Shown: positions 40,033 through 48,559 of the stretch, piece after piece | Layout of the letters: each line of letters starts with the position of its first letter | How positions within the stretch are numbered: position 1 is the first letter of the stretch | From: Acidovorax sp. NCPPB 4044 | GTDB taxonomy: Bacteria > Pseudomonadota > Gammaproteobacteria > Burkholderiales > Burkholderiaceae_C | Reading direction: 5' to 3' | Assembly (NCBI RefSeq): GCF_028069655.1 | Contig: NZ_JAMCOS010000001.1 | Location: forward strand, 2,262,001 to 2,326,000 | Length of the DNA stretch: 64,000 nt | The notes under the pieces: model-generated | The model's input: only the letters and a program-made list of their open reading frames with translations | What the model was told of the DNA's origin: nothing | The model's database searches: none | Program-made: the position numbers and the translations under genes

Positions 40033-41001
40033 TTACTGCGTGTCCTGCACACGCTTGACGAGGTCCTTCAGCTTGGCGTCGGTGATGAACTTGTCGTAGA
40101 CGGGCTTCATCGCGGCCTGGAACGGTGCCTTGTCGATCTCGATGATCTCGGCGCCGCCGGCCTTCACGGTGGCGAGGGATTTCACCTCGCGCTCGGCCCA
40201 CTGCTTGCGCATGTAGGGCACCGACTCCTTGGCCGCCTGACGGATCCAGCCCTGCTCCTGTGCGGAGAGGCGGTCCCAGCCGCGCTTGGAGAACAGCAGC
40301 ATCTCGGGGGCCATCGAGTGCTCGGTCTTCGTGTAGTACTTGGCGACTTCGAAGGAGCGCGAGCTCTCGTAGGTCGGGTAGTTGTTCTCCGCGGCATCGA
40401 TCAGGCCGGTCTTCAGGCCCGTGTAGACCTCGCCCATCGGCATCGGGGTGGCGTTGGCGCCCATGGCCTCCAGCATCGACACCCACAGGTCGGACTGCTG
40501 CACGCGCACCTTCATGCCCTTCATGTCCTCGAACTTGCGCACCGGCTTCTTGGCCGTGAACATGGAGCGCGCGCCGCTGTCGTAGAAGGCCAGGCCCACG
40601 AAGCCCTGGCGTTCGCAGGACTTCAGGATCTCCTCGCCCACCGGACCGTCCAGCACCTTGTGCAGGTGCTCCACCGAGCGGAACAGGAAGGGCATCGTCG
40701 GCACCACGGTCTCGGGGCAGATGTTGTTCATCGCGCCGATGTTGATGCGCACCATCTGCAGCGCGCCGATCTTGGCCTGCTCGATGGCGTCCTTCTCGTT
40801 GCCCAGAGCGCCGCTGCTGTACACCTTGATGGTGTGCTTGCCGCCGGACAGCGCCTTGAGCCGTTCGCCCATGAACTTCACCGCGGTCACGGTGGGGTAG
40901 TCGTCGGGATGGATGTCGGCGGAGCGGAACTCCGTTGCCTGCGCGGAGAAAGCCGCAAGGCAGGCCGCGACGGCGGCCAGGGTGGTCTTCATCAACTTCA
41001 T
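40033..41001 (-). CDS. dctP: TRAP transporter solute-binding protein DctP (probable hexuronate)
   Basis: A 322-residue periplasmic binding protein with a Sec signal ([17 protein letters not shown]). The DctP-family residues include the carboxylate-binding arginine in [46 protein letters not shown]. It captures an organic acid for the DctQM permease. Because uronate dehydrogenase and its lactonase lie directly upstream on the same strand, glucuronate or galacturonate is the likely ligand; this is inference from context. Confidence 0.92.
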   Translation of the reverse strand: MKLMKTTLAAVAACLAAFSAQATEFRSADIHPDDYPTVTAVKFMGERLKALSGGKHTIKVYSSGALGNEKDAIEQAKIGALQMVRINIGAMNNICPETVVPTMPFLFRSVEHLHKVLDGPVGEEILKSCERQGFVGLAFYDSGARSMFTAKKPVRKFEDMKGMKVRVQQSDLWVSMLEAMGANATPMPMGEVYTGLKTGLIDAAENNYPTYESSRSFEVAKYYTKTEHSMAPEMLLFSKRGWDRLSAQEQGWIRQAAKESVPYMRKQWAEREVKSLATVKAGGAEIIEIDKAPFQAAMKPVYDKFITDAKLKDLVKRVQDTQ

Positions 41002-41109
41002 GTTGTCTACCTCTAGGGACTCTCGTCAGGTGGGAAAAGGGGCCGATCTTTCGGGCGCCGGCTTACGGAATGCTGAACCGTATCGAATGGACACACATCG
41101 GCGCCGCGG

Positions 41110-42054
41110 TCAGTGCGGCACCGGATTGAATTCGGGCTCCGGAACGCCCTGCGTACCGGGATGCAGCGCGAAGACGCCGCCGGCCAGGGGCTGGTCGGAG
41201 AGGTCCGCGTCGCCACCGGGGCGGATGGACGTCACGAACAGCGTGTCCAGCCGCGGACCGCCGAACGCGCACATGGCGGGTTTCCTGGCCGGCACGGCCA
41301 ACGACCGGTCCAGGCGGCCGTCGGGGGTGAAGCGGTGGACCAGCCCGGCGTCGTTGCCGCAGATCCAGTAGCCGCCATCGACGTCGATCGCCGCGCCATC
41401 GGGCCGGCCGGGCAGCGGGGCCATGTCGACGAAGAGACGCCGGTTGTGTGGCGTGCCGGTGGCCGTGTCGTAATCGAAGGCCCAGATCTTCTGCACCTGG
41501 GGGTGCGAATCCGACAGGTACATCGTGCGGCCATCGGGGCTGAATGCGATGCCGTTGGGCACGATCAGCTCGCCCAGGCCGAGGTCGGTCGCGCTGCCGG
41601 CAGCGAGTTCGGCCGCACCGAAGCGGTAGACCGCCCCGACCCGCGCCGCAGCCCCCATGTCCTGCAGCATGGTGCCTGCGATGAATCGGCCCTGCCGGTC
41701 GCAGCGGCCGTCGTTGAAACGCATCCCGGACGTGGCGTGGGGCGCGCTGGCGAGCTGGCGTGCCGCGAGATCGCCCGGGCCACCCGGCAGGTCGAGCGCG
41801 AAGAGGCCGCTCTCCAGGCCCGCGATCCAGCGGCCCGGCTGGCCGGCCCAGGCGGCCATGCAGGCCACCATCTCGGGCGCCTTCCACTGGGCCTGGGCGC
41901 CGGTGCGCGCCGACCAGCGGTGCAGCACGGCCCGCGGAATGTCCGTCCAGTAGAGCGATTCTTCCGTGGCGCGCCAGACCGGACTTTCACCCGTGGCGCA
42001 GCGCGCATCCAGGACCAGTTCTGCGGTGGCGGAGGGTGCAGCCATGGCGCTCAT
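41110..42054 (-). CDS. SMP-30/gluconolactonase family lactonase, cytoplasmic
   Basis: A 314-residue propeller lactonase without a signal peptide. Family motifs are ELVLDARCATGESPVWRATEESLYWTDIP, RFNDGRCDRQGRFIAGTM, PNGIAFSPDGRTMYLSDS and RPDGAAIDVDGGYWICG, with the metal-binding Glu, Asn and Asp. It overlaps the uronate dehydrogenase stop by 4 nt (ATGA), so translation is probably coupled. It would hydrolyse the galactaro- or glucaro-lactone made by that enzyme to the open aldaric acid. Confidence 0.9.
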   Translation of the reverse strand: MSAMAAPSATAELVLDARCATGESPVWRATEESLYWTDIPRAVLHRWSARTGAQAQWKAPEMVACMAAWAGQPGRWIAGLESGLFALDLPGGPGDLAARQLASAPHATSGMRFNDGRCDRQGRFIAGTMLQDMGAAARVGAVYRFGAAELAAGSATDLGLGELIVPNGIAFSPDGRTMYLSDSHPQVQKIWAFDYDTATGTPHNRRLFVDMAPLPGRPDGAAIDVDGGYWICGNDAGLVHRFTPDGRLDRSLAVPARKPAMCAFGGPRLDTLFVTSIRPGGDADLSDQPLAGGVFALHPGTQGVPEPEFNPVPH

Positions 42055-42863
42055 CCCTCGAACGGCCCCTGGGCCGTGAAGGCGCCTCCCTGGTAGACCG
42101 CACCGGGGTCGCCCGGCGCCGGTGCGGGCTGGGCCTCCACCTTGGCGCGAAACGGCTCGGAACTGTCCTTGGGCTCGTAGCCGAGGTGGGCCGCCGCATG
42201 GTTGTCCCACCAGAGGTCGCGGTTGGCCGATGCGCCGTAGACCACGGTGTGGCCCACATCCGGCGTGAACAGGGCCTTCTGCACCAGTTGCGTGAGGTCG
42301 TCGTAGCTGAGCCAGGTGCTCATCATGCGGCGGTCGCGCGGCTCGGGGAACGAGGACCCGATGCGCAGGCTCACCGTCTCGATGCCGTACCGGTCGAAAT
42401 AGAAGCTCGCCATGTCCTCGCCGAACGATTTGGAGAGCCCGTAGTAGCCGTCCGGCCGGCGGCGCGCCGAGGCGTCGATGCGGTCGGTCTGCTTGTAGAA
42501 GCCGATCACGTGGTTGGAACTGGCGAAGACCACGCGCTTCACCCCGTGGCGGCGGGCCGCTTCGTAGATATGGAAGACGCCCTTGATATTGGCTTCGAGG
42601 ATCTGCTCGAACGGCCGCTCCACCGAAACCCCGCCCAGGTGCACGATGGCATCGCAGCCCGCCACCAGTGCATCGACCGCCGCCTTGTCGGCCAGATCGC
42701 AAGCCACCACCTCCTCATCCGCCCCCTGGGCCGCGCCGACCTCGGCGATGTCGGACAGGCGCACGATCTCGGCAAACGGCTTGACGCGCTCACGCAGCAC
42801 CTTTCCGAGTCCGCCGGCAGCACCGGTCAACAGAAGTCGGTGGAAACGGGACGGCTGGCTCAT
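42051..42863 (-). CDS. udh: Uronate dehydrogenase
   Basis: A 270-residue short-chain (extended SDR) dehydrogenase. The nucleotide motif is LLLTGAAGGLGKVLRE, the acidic D-L pair follows at VACDLADKAAVDALV, and the catalytic YxxxK is Tyr141-Lys145. Ligand-region sequences FASSNHVIGFY and RIGSSFPEPRDRRMMSTWLS are typical of uronate dehydrogenases, which oxidise galacturonate or glucuronate to the aldarolactone with NAD+. AGAGGAA precedes the ATG at 42863. It is divergent from the GntR regulator with an operator-like palindrome between them. Confidence 0.92.
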   Translation of the reverse strand: MSQPSRFHRLLLTGAAGGLGKVLRERVKPFAEIVRLSDIAEVGAAQGADEEVVACDLADKAAVDALVAGCDAIVHLGGVSVERPFEQILEANIKGVFHIYEAARRHGVKRVVFASSNHVIGFYKQTDRIDASARRRPDGYYGLSKSFGEDMASFYFDRYGIETVSLRIGSSFPEPRDRRMMSTWLSYDDLTQLVQKALFTPDVGHTVVYGASANRDLWWDNHAAAHLGYEPKDSSEPFRAKVEAQPAPAPGDPGAVYQGGAFTAQGPFEG

Positions 42864-42892
42864 GAAATTCCTCTGGCTGGTATTTGTCATAT

Positions 42893-42905
42893 GTTGTCGT
42901 ACAAC
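42893..42905. promoter_or_regulatory. GntR operator candidate between udh and gntR
   Basis: GTTGTCGTACAAC contains TTGTCGTACAA, an exact match to the FadR-subfamily consensus TNGTNNNACNA. It sits in the 53-bp divergent promoter region. Confidence 0.65.
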
Positions 42906-42916
42906 GCGAGGCGATT

Positions 42917-43747
42917 ATGATCAACGCCATGGCCACCTCGACAAAGGGATTACCCGCATACCCCCTGCATACCGACGTTTCCGGCTCGGCAGCAGCTGCG
43001 CGCGGGGTGCCGGTGCGGCGCGCCCGGGGCCTTGCCAACGCGGTCGTCGAGGACTTTTCCGGCCGGATCCGCGACCGCATCCTGAACCCTGGCGACAAGC
43101 TCCCGACCGAGTCGGAAATCATGCGGGCGCACGAAGTGAGCCGCACCGTGGTGCGTGAGGCGCTCTCCAAGATGCAGGCAGCGGGGCTGGTGGAAACCAG
43201 GCACGGCATCGGTACCTTCGTGCTGCCGCCGCGTGCGGGCGGCGTGTTCCGCCTGGACCCGTCCGAACTCAGCACGTCGGTCGATGTGCTGGCCGTGCTG
43301 GAACTGCGCATCAGCCTGGAAACCGAGTCTGCAGGACTTGCCGCCATGCGGCGTACGGACACGCATCTGGCCGTGATGCGGGAGGCGCTGGACGATTTCG
43401 AGCGCAACGTCCAGAACGGCAAGGACACCGTCGCGCACGATTTCCGCTTCCATTTGCAGATCGCCGAAGCCACGGGCAATCCGTACTTCGCGGACATCAT
43501 GAACCACCTGGGCACCACGCTGATTCCGCGCACGCGCATCGCCGCGCTGCGCGTGCAGCGCAGCAGCGAATACCTGAGCCGTGTGAACCGCGAGCACGAG
43601 GAGATCTATTCCGCCATCGCCCGCCAGGACCCCGACTCCGCGCGCGCCGCCATGCGCATCCACCTCACCAACAGCCGGGAGCGCCTGCGCCTGGCCCAGG
43701 AAGCCGCCAAGAACCAGGCGGTCGGCCCTGCGCCCTCTCCGCATTAA
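42917..43747 (+). CDS. GntR-family (FadR/UxuR type) regulator
   Basis: A 276-residue regulator. The N-terminal winged helix-turn-helix reads FSGRIRDRILNPGDKLPTESEIMRAHEVSRTVVREALSKMQAAGLVETRHGIGTFVL. The C-terminal FCD domain (about 110-250) contains metal-ligand residues in DFRFHLQIAEATGNPYF and NREHEEIYSAI. Regulators of this type control hexuronate and related sugar-acid genes and release DNA on binding a pathway intermediate. It lies between udh and the Bug-kdgD pair, with palindromic sites before both. The start at 42917 has GAGGCG upstream; ATG at 42929 is an alternative. Confidence 0.9.
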   Translation: MINAMATSTKGLPAYPLHTDVSGSAAAARGVPVRRARGLANAVVEDFSGRIRDRILNPGDKLPTESEIMRAHEVSRTVVREALSKMQAAGLVETRHGIGTFVLPPRAGGVFRLDPSELSTSVDVLAVLELRISLETESAGLAAMRRTDTHLAVMREALDDFERNVQNGKDTVAHDFRFHLQIAEATGNPYFADIMNHLGTTLIPRTRIAALRVQRSSEYLSRVNREHEEIYSAIARQDPDSARAAMRIHLTNSRERLRLAQEAAKNQAVGPAPSPH

Positions 43748-43800
43748 CCCTGAGCGGGCTCGCAAACGGCAGTAAACCGCTTGTCTCCACCACAAATCAA

Positions 43801-43820
43801 GTTGTATGATGACATACAAC
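43801..43820. promoter_or_regulatory. GntR operator candidate upstream of the Bug-kdgD operon
   Basis: A perfect palindrome GTTGTATG-N4-CATACAAC lies 21 bp before the Bug gene ATG. The outer GTTGT/ACAAC arms match those of the site at 42893, supporting the same regulator at both. Confidence 0.7.
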
Positions 43821-43841
43821 ATAACCGTGGAGACAAGAGAC

Positions 43842-44813
43842 ATGACCTTTCCTCGCCGCACCCTGCTGACCGCAGGCGCCCTCGCCCTCGCATGCGCTTC
43901 CGTGGGCGCACAGCCCGCCCAATGGCCCGCCAAGCCGCTGCGCATCGTGGTGCCCTACCCTCCGGGCGGCAGCTCGGACATCATTGCGCGCGCCATCAGC
44001 CAGCCCCTCTCGGAAGCGCTCAAGCAACCCGTCGTGGTGGAAAACAAGCCGGGTGCCAACGGCAACCTCGGCGCGGACTTCGTGGCGAAGGCCTCGCCGG
44101 ACGGCTACACGCTGCTCCTGTGCGATGTGGGGGCCCTGGCCATCAGCCCTTCCGTCTATACCAAGCTGCCCTTCAACCCGTCCAAGGACCTGCGTGGCGC
44201 GACCATGCTGGCCTACTCGCCCCACATGCTCGTGGTCCATCCTTCGGTGCCGGCGAACAACCTGAAGGAACTGATCGCGCTGTCCAAGACCAGCGATCTC
44301 AACTTCGCGGTCACGGCCACCGGCAGCGCGCCGCACCTGGCCGGCGTGGCGCTCGCCGCGGCGAGCGGCGCGCGTTGGCAATACGTGCCCTACAAGGGCG
44401 GTGTCACCGCCATCCAGGACACCATGGCCGGACAGACGCAGGTGCTGATGAACGGCATGCTGGCGACGCTCCCGCATGTGCAGAGCGGCAAACTCAAGGT
44501 GCTGGGCCTGTCCAAGGGCACGCGCATGCCGCTGCTGCCCGATGTGCCCACGATCGCCGAACAAGGCCTGCCCGGTTTCGAATCGGGCACCTGGCAGGGT
44601 GTGCTGGTCCCGCGTGGCACACCGGAAGCCGTCGTGCAGCGCATCAACAGCGCGCTCATCTCCGTCATCCGCACGCCTGAAATCCGCTCACGCCTCGCCG
44701 GCCAGGGCGCGGAGGTCGTCACCATGACGACGGCGGAGCAGGACAAATTCTTCGAAAAAGAACGCGCCCGCTGGGCCAGCGTGGTGTCTGCAGCGCAGAT
44801 CCGCCTGGACTGA
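43842..44813 (+). CDS. Tripartite tricarboxylate transporter receptor (Bug family)
   Basis: A 323-residue Bug protein with a signal peptide ([18 protein letters not shown]). Family motifs are [79 protein letters not shown] and [16 protein letters not shown]. The palindrome just upstream and kdgD 67 bp downstream make it part of the hexuronate/aldarate regulon. It probably binds a sugar acid, but no dedicated permease is present. Confidence 0.92.
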   Translation: MTFPRRTLLTAGALALACASVGAQPAQWPAKPLRIVVPYPPGGSSDIIARAISQPLSEALKQPVVVENKPGANGNLGADFVAKASPDGYTLLLCDVGALAISPSVYTKLPFNPSKDLRGATMLAYSPHMLVVHPSVPANNLKELIALSKTSDLNFAVTATGSAPHLAGVALAAASGARWQYVPYKGGVTAIQDTMAGQTQVLMNGMLATLPHVQSGKLKVLGLSKGTRMPLLPDVPTIAEQGLPGFESGTWQGVLVPRGTPEAVVQRINSALISVIRTPEIRSRLAGQGAEVVTMTTAEQDKFFEKERARWASVVSAAQIRLD

Positions 44814-44880
44814 AGCCGCCTCAGCCAACGCGGGCCTGCCCCGCTTCTTCCCCTTTTCTTTCCACTCTGGTTTCCTTGCC

Positions 44881-45792
44881 ATGAATCCTCAAGAACTCAA
44901 GACCATCATGGGCTCCGGCCTGCTGTCGTTCCCGTTGACCGACTTCGACAGCGAAGGCAATTTCAACGCCCGCGGCTACGCCGAGCGCCTGGAATGGCTC
45001 GCGCCCTACGGCGCCAGCGCGCTCTTCGCGGCCGGCGGCACGGGCGAGTTCTTCTCGCTCACGGCCGAGGAATACCCCGCCATCATCGAGACCGCCGTGC
45101 AGACCTGCCGCGGCAAGGTGCCGATCATCGCCGGCGCGGGCGGCCCGACCCGCTTCGCCATCCAGTGCGCCCAGGCGGCCGAGAAGGCCGGTGCCCACGG
45201 CATCCTGCTGCTGCCGCACTACCTCACCGAAGCGGGCCAGGAAGGCCTGGCCGCCCACGTCGAGGCGGTCTGCAAGAGCGTGAAGTTCGGCGTCATCGTC
45301 TACAACCGCGGCCAGAGCCGCTTCGCGCCCGAGACGCTCGCGCGCCTGGCCGAGCGCAACGCCAACCTGGTGGGCTTCAAGGACGGCGTGGGCGACATCG
45401 AGCTGATGAACTCCATCTACATGAAGATGGGCGACCGCTTCGCCTACCTGGGCGGGCTGCCCACGGCGGAGGTGTATGCGGCGGCCTACAAGGCGCTGGG
45501 CACGCCGGTGTATTCGTCGGCGGTGTTCAACTTCATCCCCAAGACGGCGATGGACTTCTACCACGCGGTGGCGGCCGACGACCAGGCCACGCAGCACCGC
45601 CTGCTGCGCGACTTCTTCATGCCGTACCTGGAGCTGCGCAACCGCGTGCAGGGCTACGCGGTGAGCATCGTGAAGGCGGGCGCGAAGATCGTCGGCCACG
45701 ACGCGGGCCCGGTGCGCGCACCGCTCACCGATCTCAAGGCCGATGAGATCGAGGCGCTCAAGGCACTCATCGACAAGCTCGGCCCGCAGTAA
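44881..45792 (+). CDS. kdgD: 5-dehydro-4-deoxyglucarate dehydratase
   Basis: A 303-residue class I aldolase-family (DHDPS-like) enzyme. The Schiff-base lysine is Lys167 in [15 protein letters not shown], the catalytic Tyr is in [11 protein letters not shown], and the GGTGEF loop is at about 57-62. It decarboxylates and dehydrates 5-dehydro-4-deoxyglucarate to 2-oxoglutarate semialdehyde, late in oxidative hexuronate breakdown. It forms an operon with the preceding Bug gene and ends in a strong terminator. Confidence 0.94.
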   Translation: MNPQELKTIMGSGLLSFPLTDFDSEGNFNARGYAERLEWLAPYGASALFAAGGTGEFFSLTAEEYPAIIETAVQTCRGKVPIIAGAGGPTRFAIQCAQAAEKAGAHGILLLPHYLTEAGQEGLAAHVEAVCKSVKFGVIVYNRGQSRFAPETLARLAERNANLVGFKDGVGDIELMNSIYMKMGDRFAYLGGLPTAEVYAAAYKALGTPVYSSAVFNFIPKTAMDFYHAVAADDQATQHRLLRDFFMPYLELRNRVQGYAVSIVKAGAKIVGHDAGPVRAPLTDLKADEIEALKALIDKLGPQ

Positions 45793-45804
45793 AGCGCGGC
45801 ACGG

Positions 45805-45845
45805 GCGAGGGGTTTTTCTTCCGCCCAGGAAGAAAAACCCCTCGC
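45805..45845 (+). terminator. Terminator after kdgD
   Basis: A perfect 18-bp inverted repeat (45805-45822 with 45828-45845) surrounds a 5-nt loop and includes T5/A5 in the stem. It lies 13 bp after the stop codon. Confidence 0.8.
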
Positions 45846-45900
45846 CCCGTCGATTCCTGGATCCGAGATAACCCAATACAACACCACAGGAGACAAAACC

Positions 45901-46362
45901 ATGTTCCCCAGATTCATTCTTGCCGGCGCCGCCGCAGTTGTGGCCGCTGCCCTCGTGGGCTGCGCATCGCCGGCATCGCCGTCCTCCAGCGCCAATGACG
46001 AGCAATCGGTGGCCACCGCCGCGGAACGGTTGCGCATCGCCATGATCGATCCCTCCCCCGAGGCACTGGGCCAACTGGTCGCGAACGACCTGAGCTATGG
46101 GCACTCCGGTGGCCGGGTGGACACCAAGGCCAGCTTCATCGGCGACCTGATGAACGGCAAATCGGATTTCGTCACCATTGTGATCACCGACCAGTCCATC
46201 AAGGTGGTGGGAGACGCTGCGATCGTGCGGCACACCCTGACAGCCGACACCAACGATTCCGGCAAACCCGGCAAGGTGCAGATCAAGATCCTGGGCGTGT
46301 GGCAGAAGCAGGCAGGCCAGTGGAAGCTGCTGGCCCGCCAGGCCGTACGCGTTCCCGCGTAA
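45901..46362 (+). CDS. SnoaL/NTF2-like (DUF4440) lipoprotein
   Basis: A 153-residue protein with a lipoprotein signal (AAVVAAALVGC, lipobox LVGC near residue 21). The mature part, with RLRIAMIDPSPEALGQLVANDLSYGHSGGRVDTKASFI ... GVWQKQAGQWKLLARQAVRV, has the DUF4440/NTF2-like cone-fold pattern. The role is unknown. CAGGAGACAAAACC precedes the ATG. It is monocistronic. Confidence 0.8.
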   Translation: MFPRFILAGAAAVVAAALVGCASPASPSSSANDEQSVATAAERLRIAMIDPSPEALGQLVANDLSYGHSGGRVDTKASFIGDLMNGKSDFVTIVITDQSIKVVGDAAIVRHTLTADTNDSGKPGKVQIKILGVWQKQAGQWKLLARQAVRVPA

Positions 46363-46499
46363 CTTCGGCCAGCCCCGCAACAAGCCGACCCCGCCCTGCC
46401 ATCCGCCTCGCGGGGATGCCAGGGCCTGCAGAGGACGAAAGCGCCACACCTGTCGCGTTTTTCCGCGCGGCAGCACACAGTCGCGCCTAAACTGAACGG

Positions 46500-47216
46500 A
46501 TGCCACGTCCCGCCCCTTCAGCGACTCTTCGATTCGGCGGCTGGCACGCCCTGATACTCACAGCGATGTTAGGGCCTGCGGTCTGCGGGGGACAGACCCG
46601 GGATGTCACCGGTGAGCTGGCCCTCAGCAGCGACCTCACCGAACGCGGCATCTTCGTCGGCAAGCGCCAGCCCATCGTCCAGGGGCTCGTCAGCGTCTAT
46701 GACGCCCGTGGCTGGTCCCTCAGCTCCGCACTGGGCATGCAGGCCGACGGCCAGCGGACCACCCGGGCCATCGTGCGTGCGGCCTACGACGGCGTGATCG
46801 ACAACGATTGGCAGTACCAGACGTCCATCCAGTATTACGCCTACCCGGGAGATCCCGTGTTTCAGCTCTTCGATCGGGCCGAAGCGGCCGTGGGGGCAAG
46901 CTTCCGCGATCTGGTGACCCTGGGTTTTTCCACTTTCCGTTACGTGCACACCCGCGACGAGGTGTCGCCAATGCGCTGGGCGGCCGATATAGGCGCGCGC
47001 TGGCCGTTGAGCCCGCGGTTCTCGCTGACAGGCTCACTGGGCCTCTCCGCGGTGCGCCCCGGAGGACGCTATGCCTACGGAGGCGCGGGCATGGCGTGGC
47101 ATTCAGGACACTGGCGGGCAGAGCTGAACTACCTGAAGTCCGACAGCTATGCCCAGCGCTCGATCCGCAGCGCCACCACCGGGCACTGGTCCATGACGGT
47201 CATCCGGACTTTCTGA
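46500..47216 (+). CDS. Outer-membrane beta-barrel protein of the TorF/Gcw_chp type
   Basis: A 238-residue protein with a signal peptide (ALILTAMLGPAVCGGQT). It consists of alternating beta strands such as DVTGELALSSDLTERGIFVGKRQPIVQGLVSVYDARGWSLSSALGMQ, and the last residue is Phe (MTVIRTF), as in outer-membrane barrels. The opening strand pattern resembles the TIGR02001/Gcw_chp family of unknown function. It lies 75 bp upstream of the ECF sigma gene and may belong to that transcription unit. Confidence 0.65.
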   Translation: MPRPAPSATLRFGGWHALILTAMLGPAVCGGQTRDVTGELALSSDLTERGIFVGKRQPIVQGLVSVYDARGWSLSSALGMQADGQRTTRAIVRAAYDGVIDNDWQYQTSIQYYAYPGDPVFQLFDRAEAAVGASFRDLVTLGFSTFRYVHTRDEVSPMRWAADIGARWPLSPRFSLTGSLGLSAVRPGGRYAYGGAGMAWHSGHWRAELNYLKSDSYAQRSIRSATTGHWSMTVIRTF

Positions 47217-47291
47217 TCCGGCCCGGCAACCTTTTGACTCCGGCACTGCACCTACGGCGCAAGACGGAAGCACTTTCTCCACAGGTTGCCC

Positions 47292-47882
47292 ATGAGCGTT
47301 CACTATCCCGACGATTCCGACGACCTCGCCCTGCTGCGCGAAGTGGCAGCAGGCAACCGCGCCGCGCTGGCCGACCTCTACCGCAGCTACCATCGCCGCC
47401 TGGGCCAGTTCCTCACCCGGCTCACGCGCCGCACGGACCTGATCGAAGAGATCATCAACGACTGTTTCTGGGTGGTCTGGCAAAAAGCCGAAGGCTTTCG
47501 CGGGGACTCCAAGGTTTCCACGTGGCTCATGGGCATTGCCTACCGCTGCGGCCTCAAGGTCCTGCGCCAGGACGGAGGCCTGAACGCAGTGGAAGAACTG
47601 GACGACGAGCTGGCCAATGCGCCGGCCCTCGGCGCCGACCCCTTCGAGAACCGAGAACTGCGCGACTGGCTGGCCAAGGGCCTCGAAAAACTGTCGGCAG
47701 ACCAGCGGCTCGTTCTTGAGCTGGCTTACACCAACGGGCATTCGCTCGAAGAAATCGCTGTCATCACCCAGGCCCCCGTGGGCACGGTCAAGGCGCGCAT
47801 GTTCCATGCGCGCGTGAAACTGCGCAATCTGCTTCCCGCACTGGCCACCCGCAGCACGGGCACGAAGGATATCCAGCCATGA
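47292..47882 (+). CDS. ECF-type RNA polymerase sigma factor
   Basis: A 196-residue ECF sigma factor. Region 2 is LLREVAAGNRAALADLYRSYHRRLGQFLTRLTRRTDLIEEIINDCFWVVWQKAEGFRGDSKVSTWLMGIAYRCGL and region 4 is LSADQRLVLELAYTNGHSLEEIAVITQAPVGTVKARMFHARVKLRNLL. Region 3 is absent, as usual for the class. The stop overlaps the anti-sigma start by 4 nt. The target promoters are not evident; the unit may autoregulate. Confidence 0.93.
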   Translation: MSVHYPDDSDDLALLREVAAGNRAALADLYRSYHRRLGQFLTRLTRRTDLIEEIINDCFWVVWQKAEGFRGDSKVSTWLMGIAYRCGLKVLRQDGGLNAVEELDDELANAPALGADPFENRELRDWLAKGLEKLSADQRLVLELAYTNGHSLEEIAVITQAPVGTVKARMFHARVKLRNLLPALATRSTGTKDIQP

Positions 47883-48559
47883 CTTATTCCACCCGCCCCC
47901 AGGACCAGGACCGGTCTCACCTGCTGGCGCAGGAACTCCTGCCCTGGATCGTGAACGGAAGCGCTACCGAGGAGCAACGTGCCAGCGTGGCGCAGCACCT
48001 TGCACAGTGTGCGGACTGTCAGGCTGAGCTGATGCTCCAGGAACACATCCATGCCGCCATGCCCCTCCAGCCCGCAGGCGCACTGCCAGATGTCGACGCC
48101 GGCCTGCAGCGCCTGATGGAACGCATCGAGACGGATGCCATGTGCGACCAGCCGGTGCCGCGCGCGGCTGCGCCAGCCCCACGCCATCGCCGCTTCGGGC
48201 GTGCGACCTACGCAATCGCGGCATTCGCGTTGCTGCAGACGGTGGCCCTCACCCTGGTGGGTCTCCGCCTCGCAGCCGAGGAAGAACCGCAATACCGGAT
48301 GTTCAGCAACGCACCGGCGGACACTGCGCCGGCGGCCACGCCATCCGCAACGATCCGTGTCGTGCCGGACGACCGCATCACCCTGGCGTCCTGGAATGCG
48401 GCGCTGGCCGGTGCGGGACTGCAGGTGGTCGGCGGGCCGAACACCATTGGCGCCTATACCCTGGCCCCGGTGCCCGGCACGTCGGGCGAGCGAGCACTCG
48501 AACAACTCCGTGCCACCGCCGGCATGCGGCTCGTCGAAACCATAGGAACCACCCCGTGA
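47879..48559 (+). CDS. Membrane anti-sigma factor with zinc-finger N-terminus
   Basis: A 226-residue protein. The N-terminal zf-HC2-like motif is ...SVAQHLAQCADCQAEL (H-x3-C-x2-C, about 39-47), which would hold the sigma factor. One membrane helix, about 112-128 (ATYAIAAFALLQTVALTLVGL), is followed by a periplasmic tail. The tail has an alpha/beta pattern, SWNAALAGAGLQVVGGPNTIGAYTLAPVP ... ALEQLRATAGMRLVETI, similar in shape to the propeptide-like segment of the protease encoded next. It overlaps the sigma gene by 4 nt and the protease gene by GTGA. Confidence 0.88.
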   Translation: MTYSTRPQDQDRSHLLAQELLPWIVNGSATEEQRASVAQHLAQCADCQAELMLQEHIHAAMPLQPAGALPDVDAGLQRLMERIETDAMCDQPVPRAAAPAPRHRRFGRATYAIAAFALLQTVALTLVGLRLAAEEEPQYRMFSNAPADTAPAATPSATIRVVPDDRITLASWNAALAGAGLQVVGGPNTIGAYTLAPVPGTSGERALEQLRATAGMRLVETIGTTP

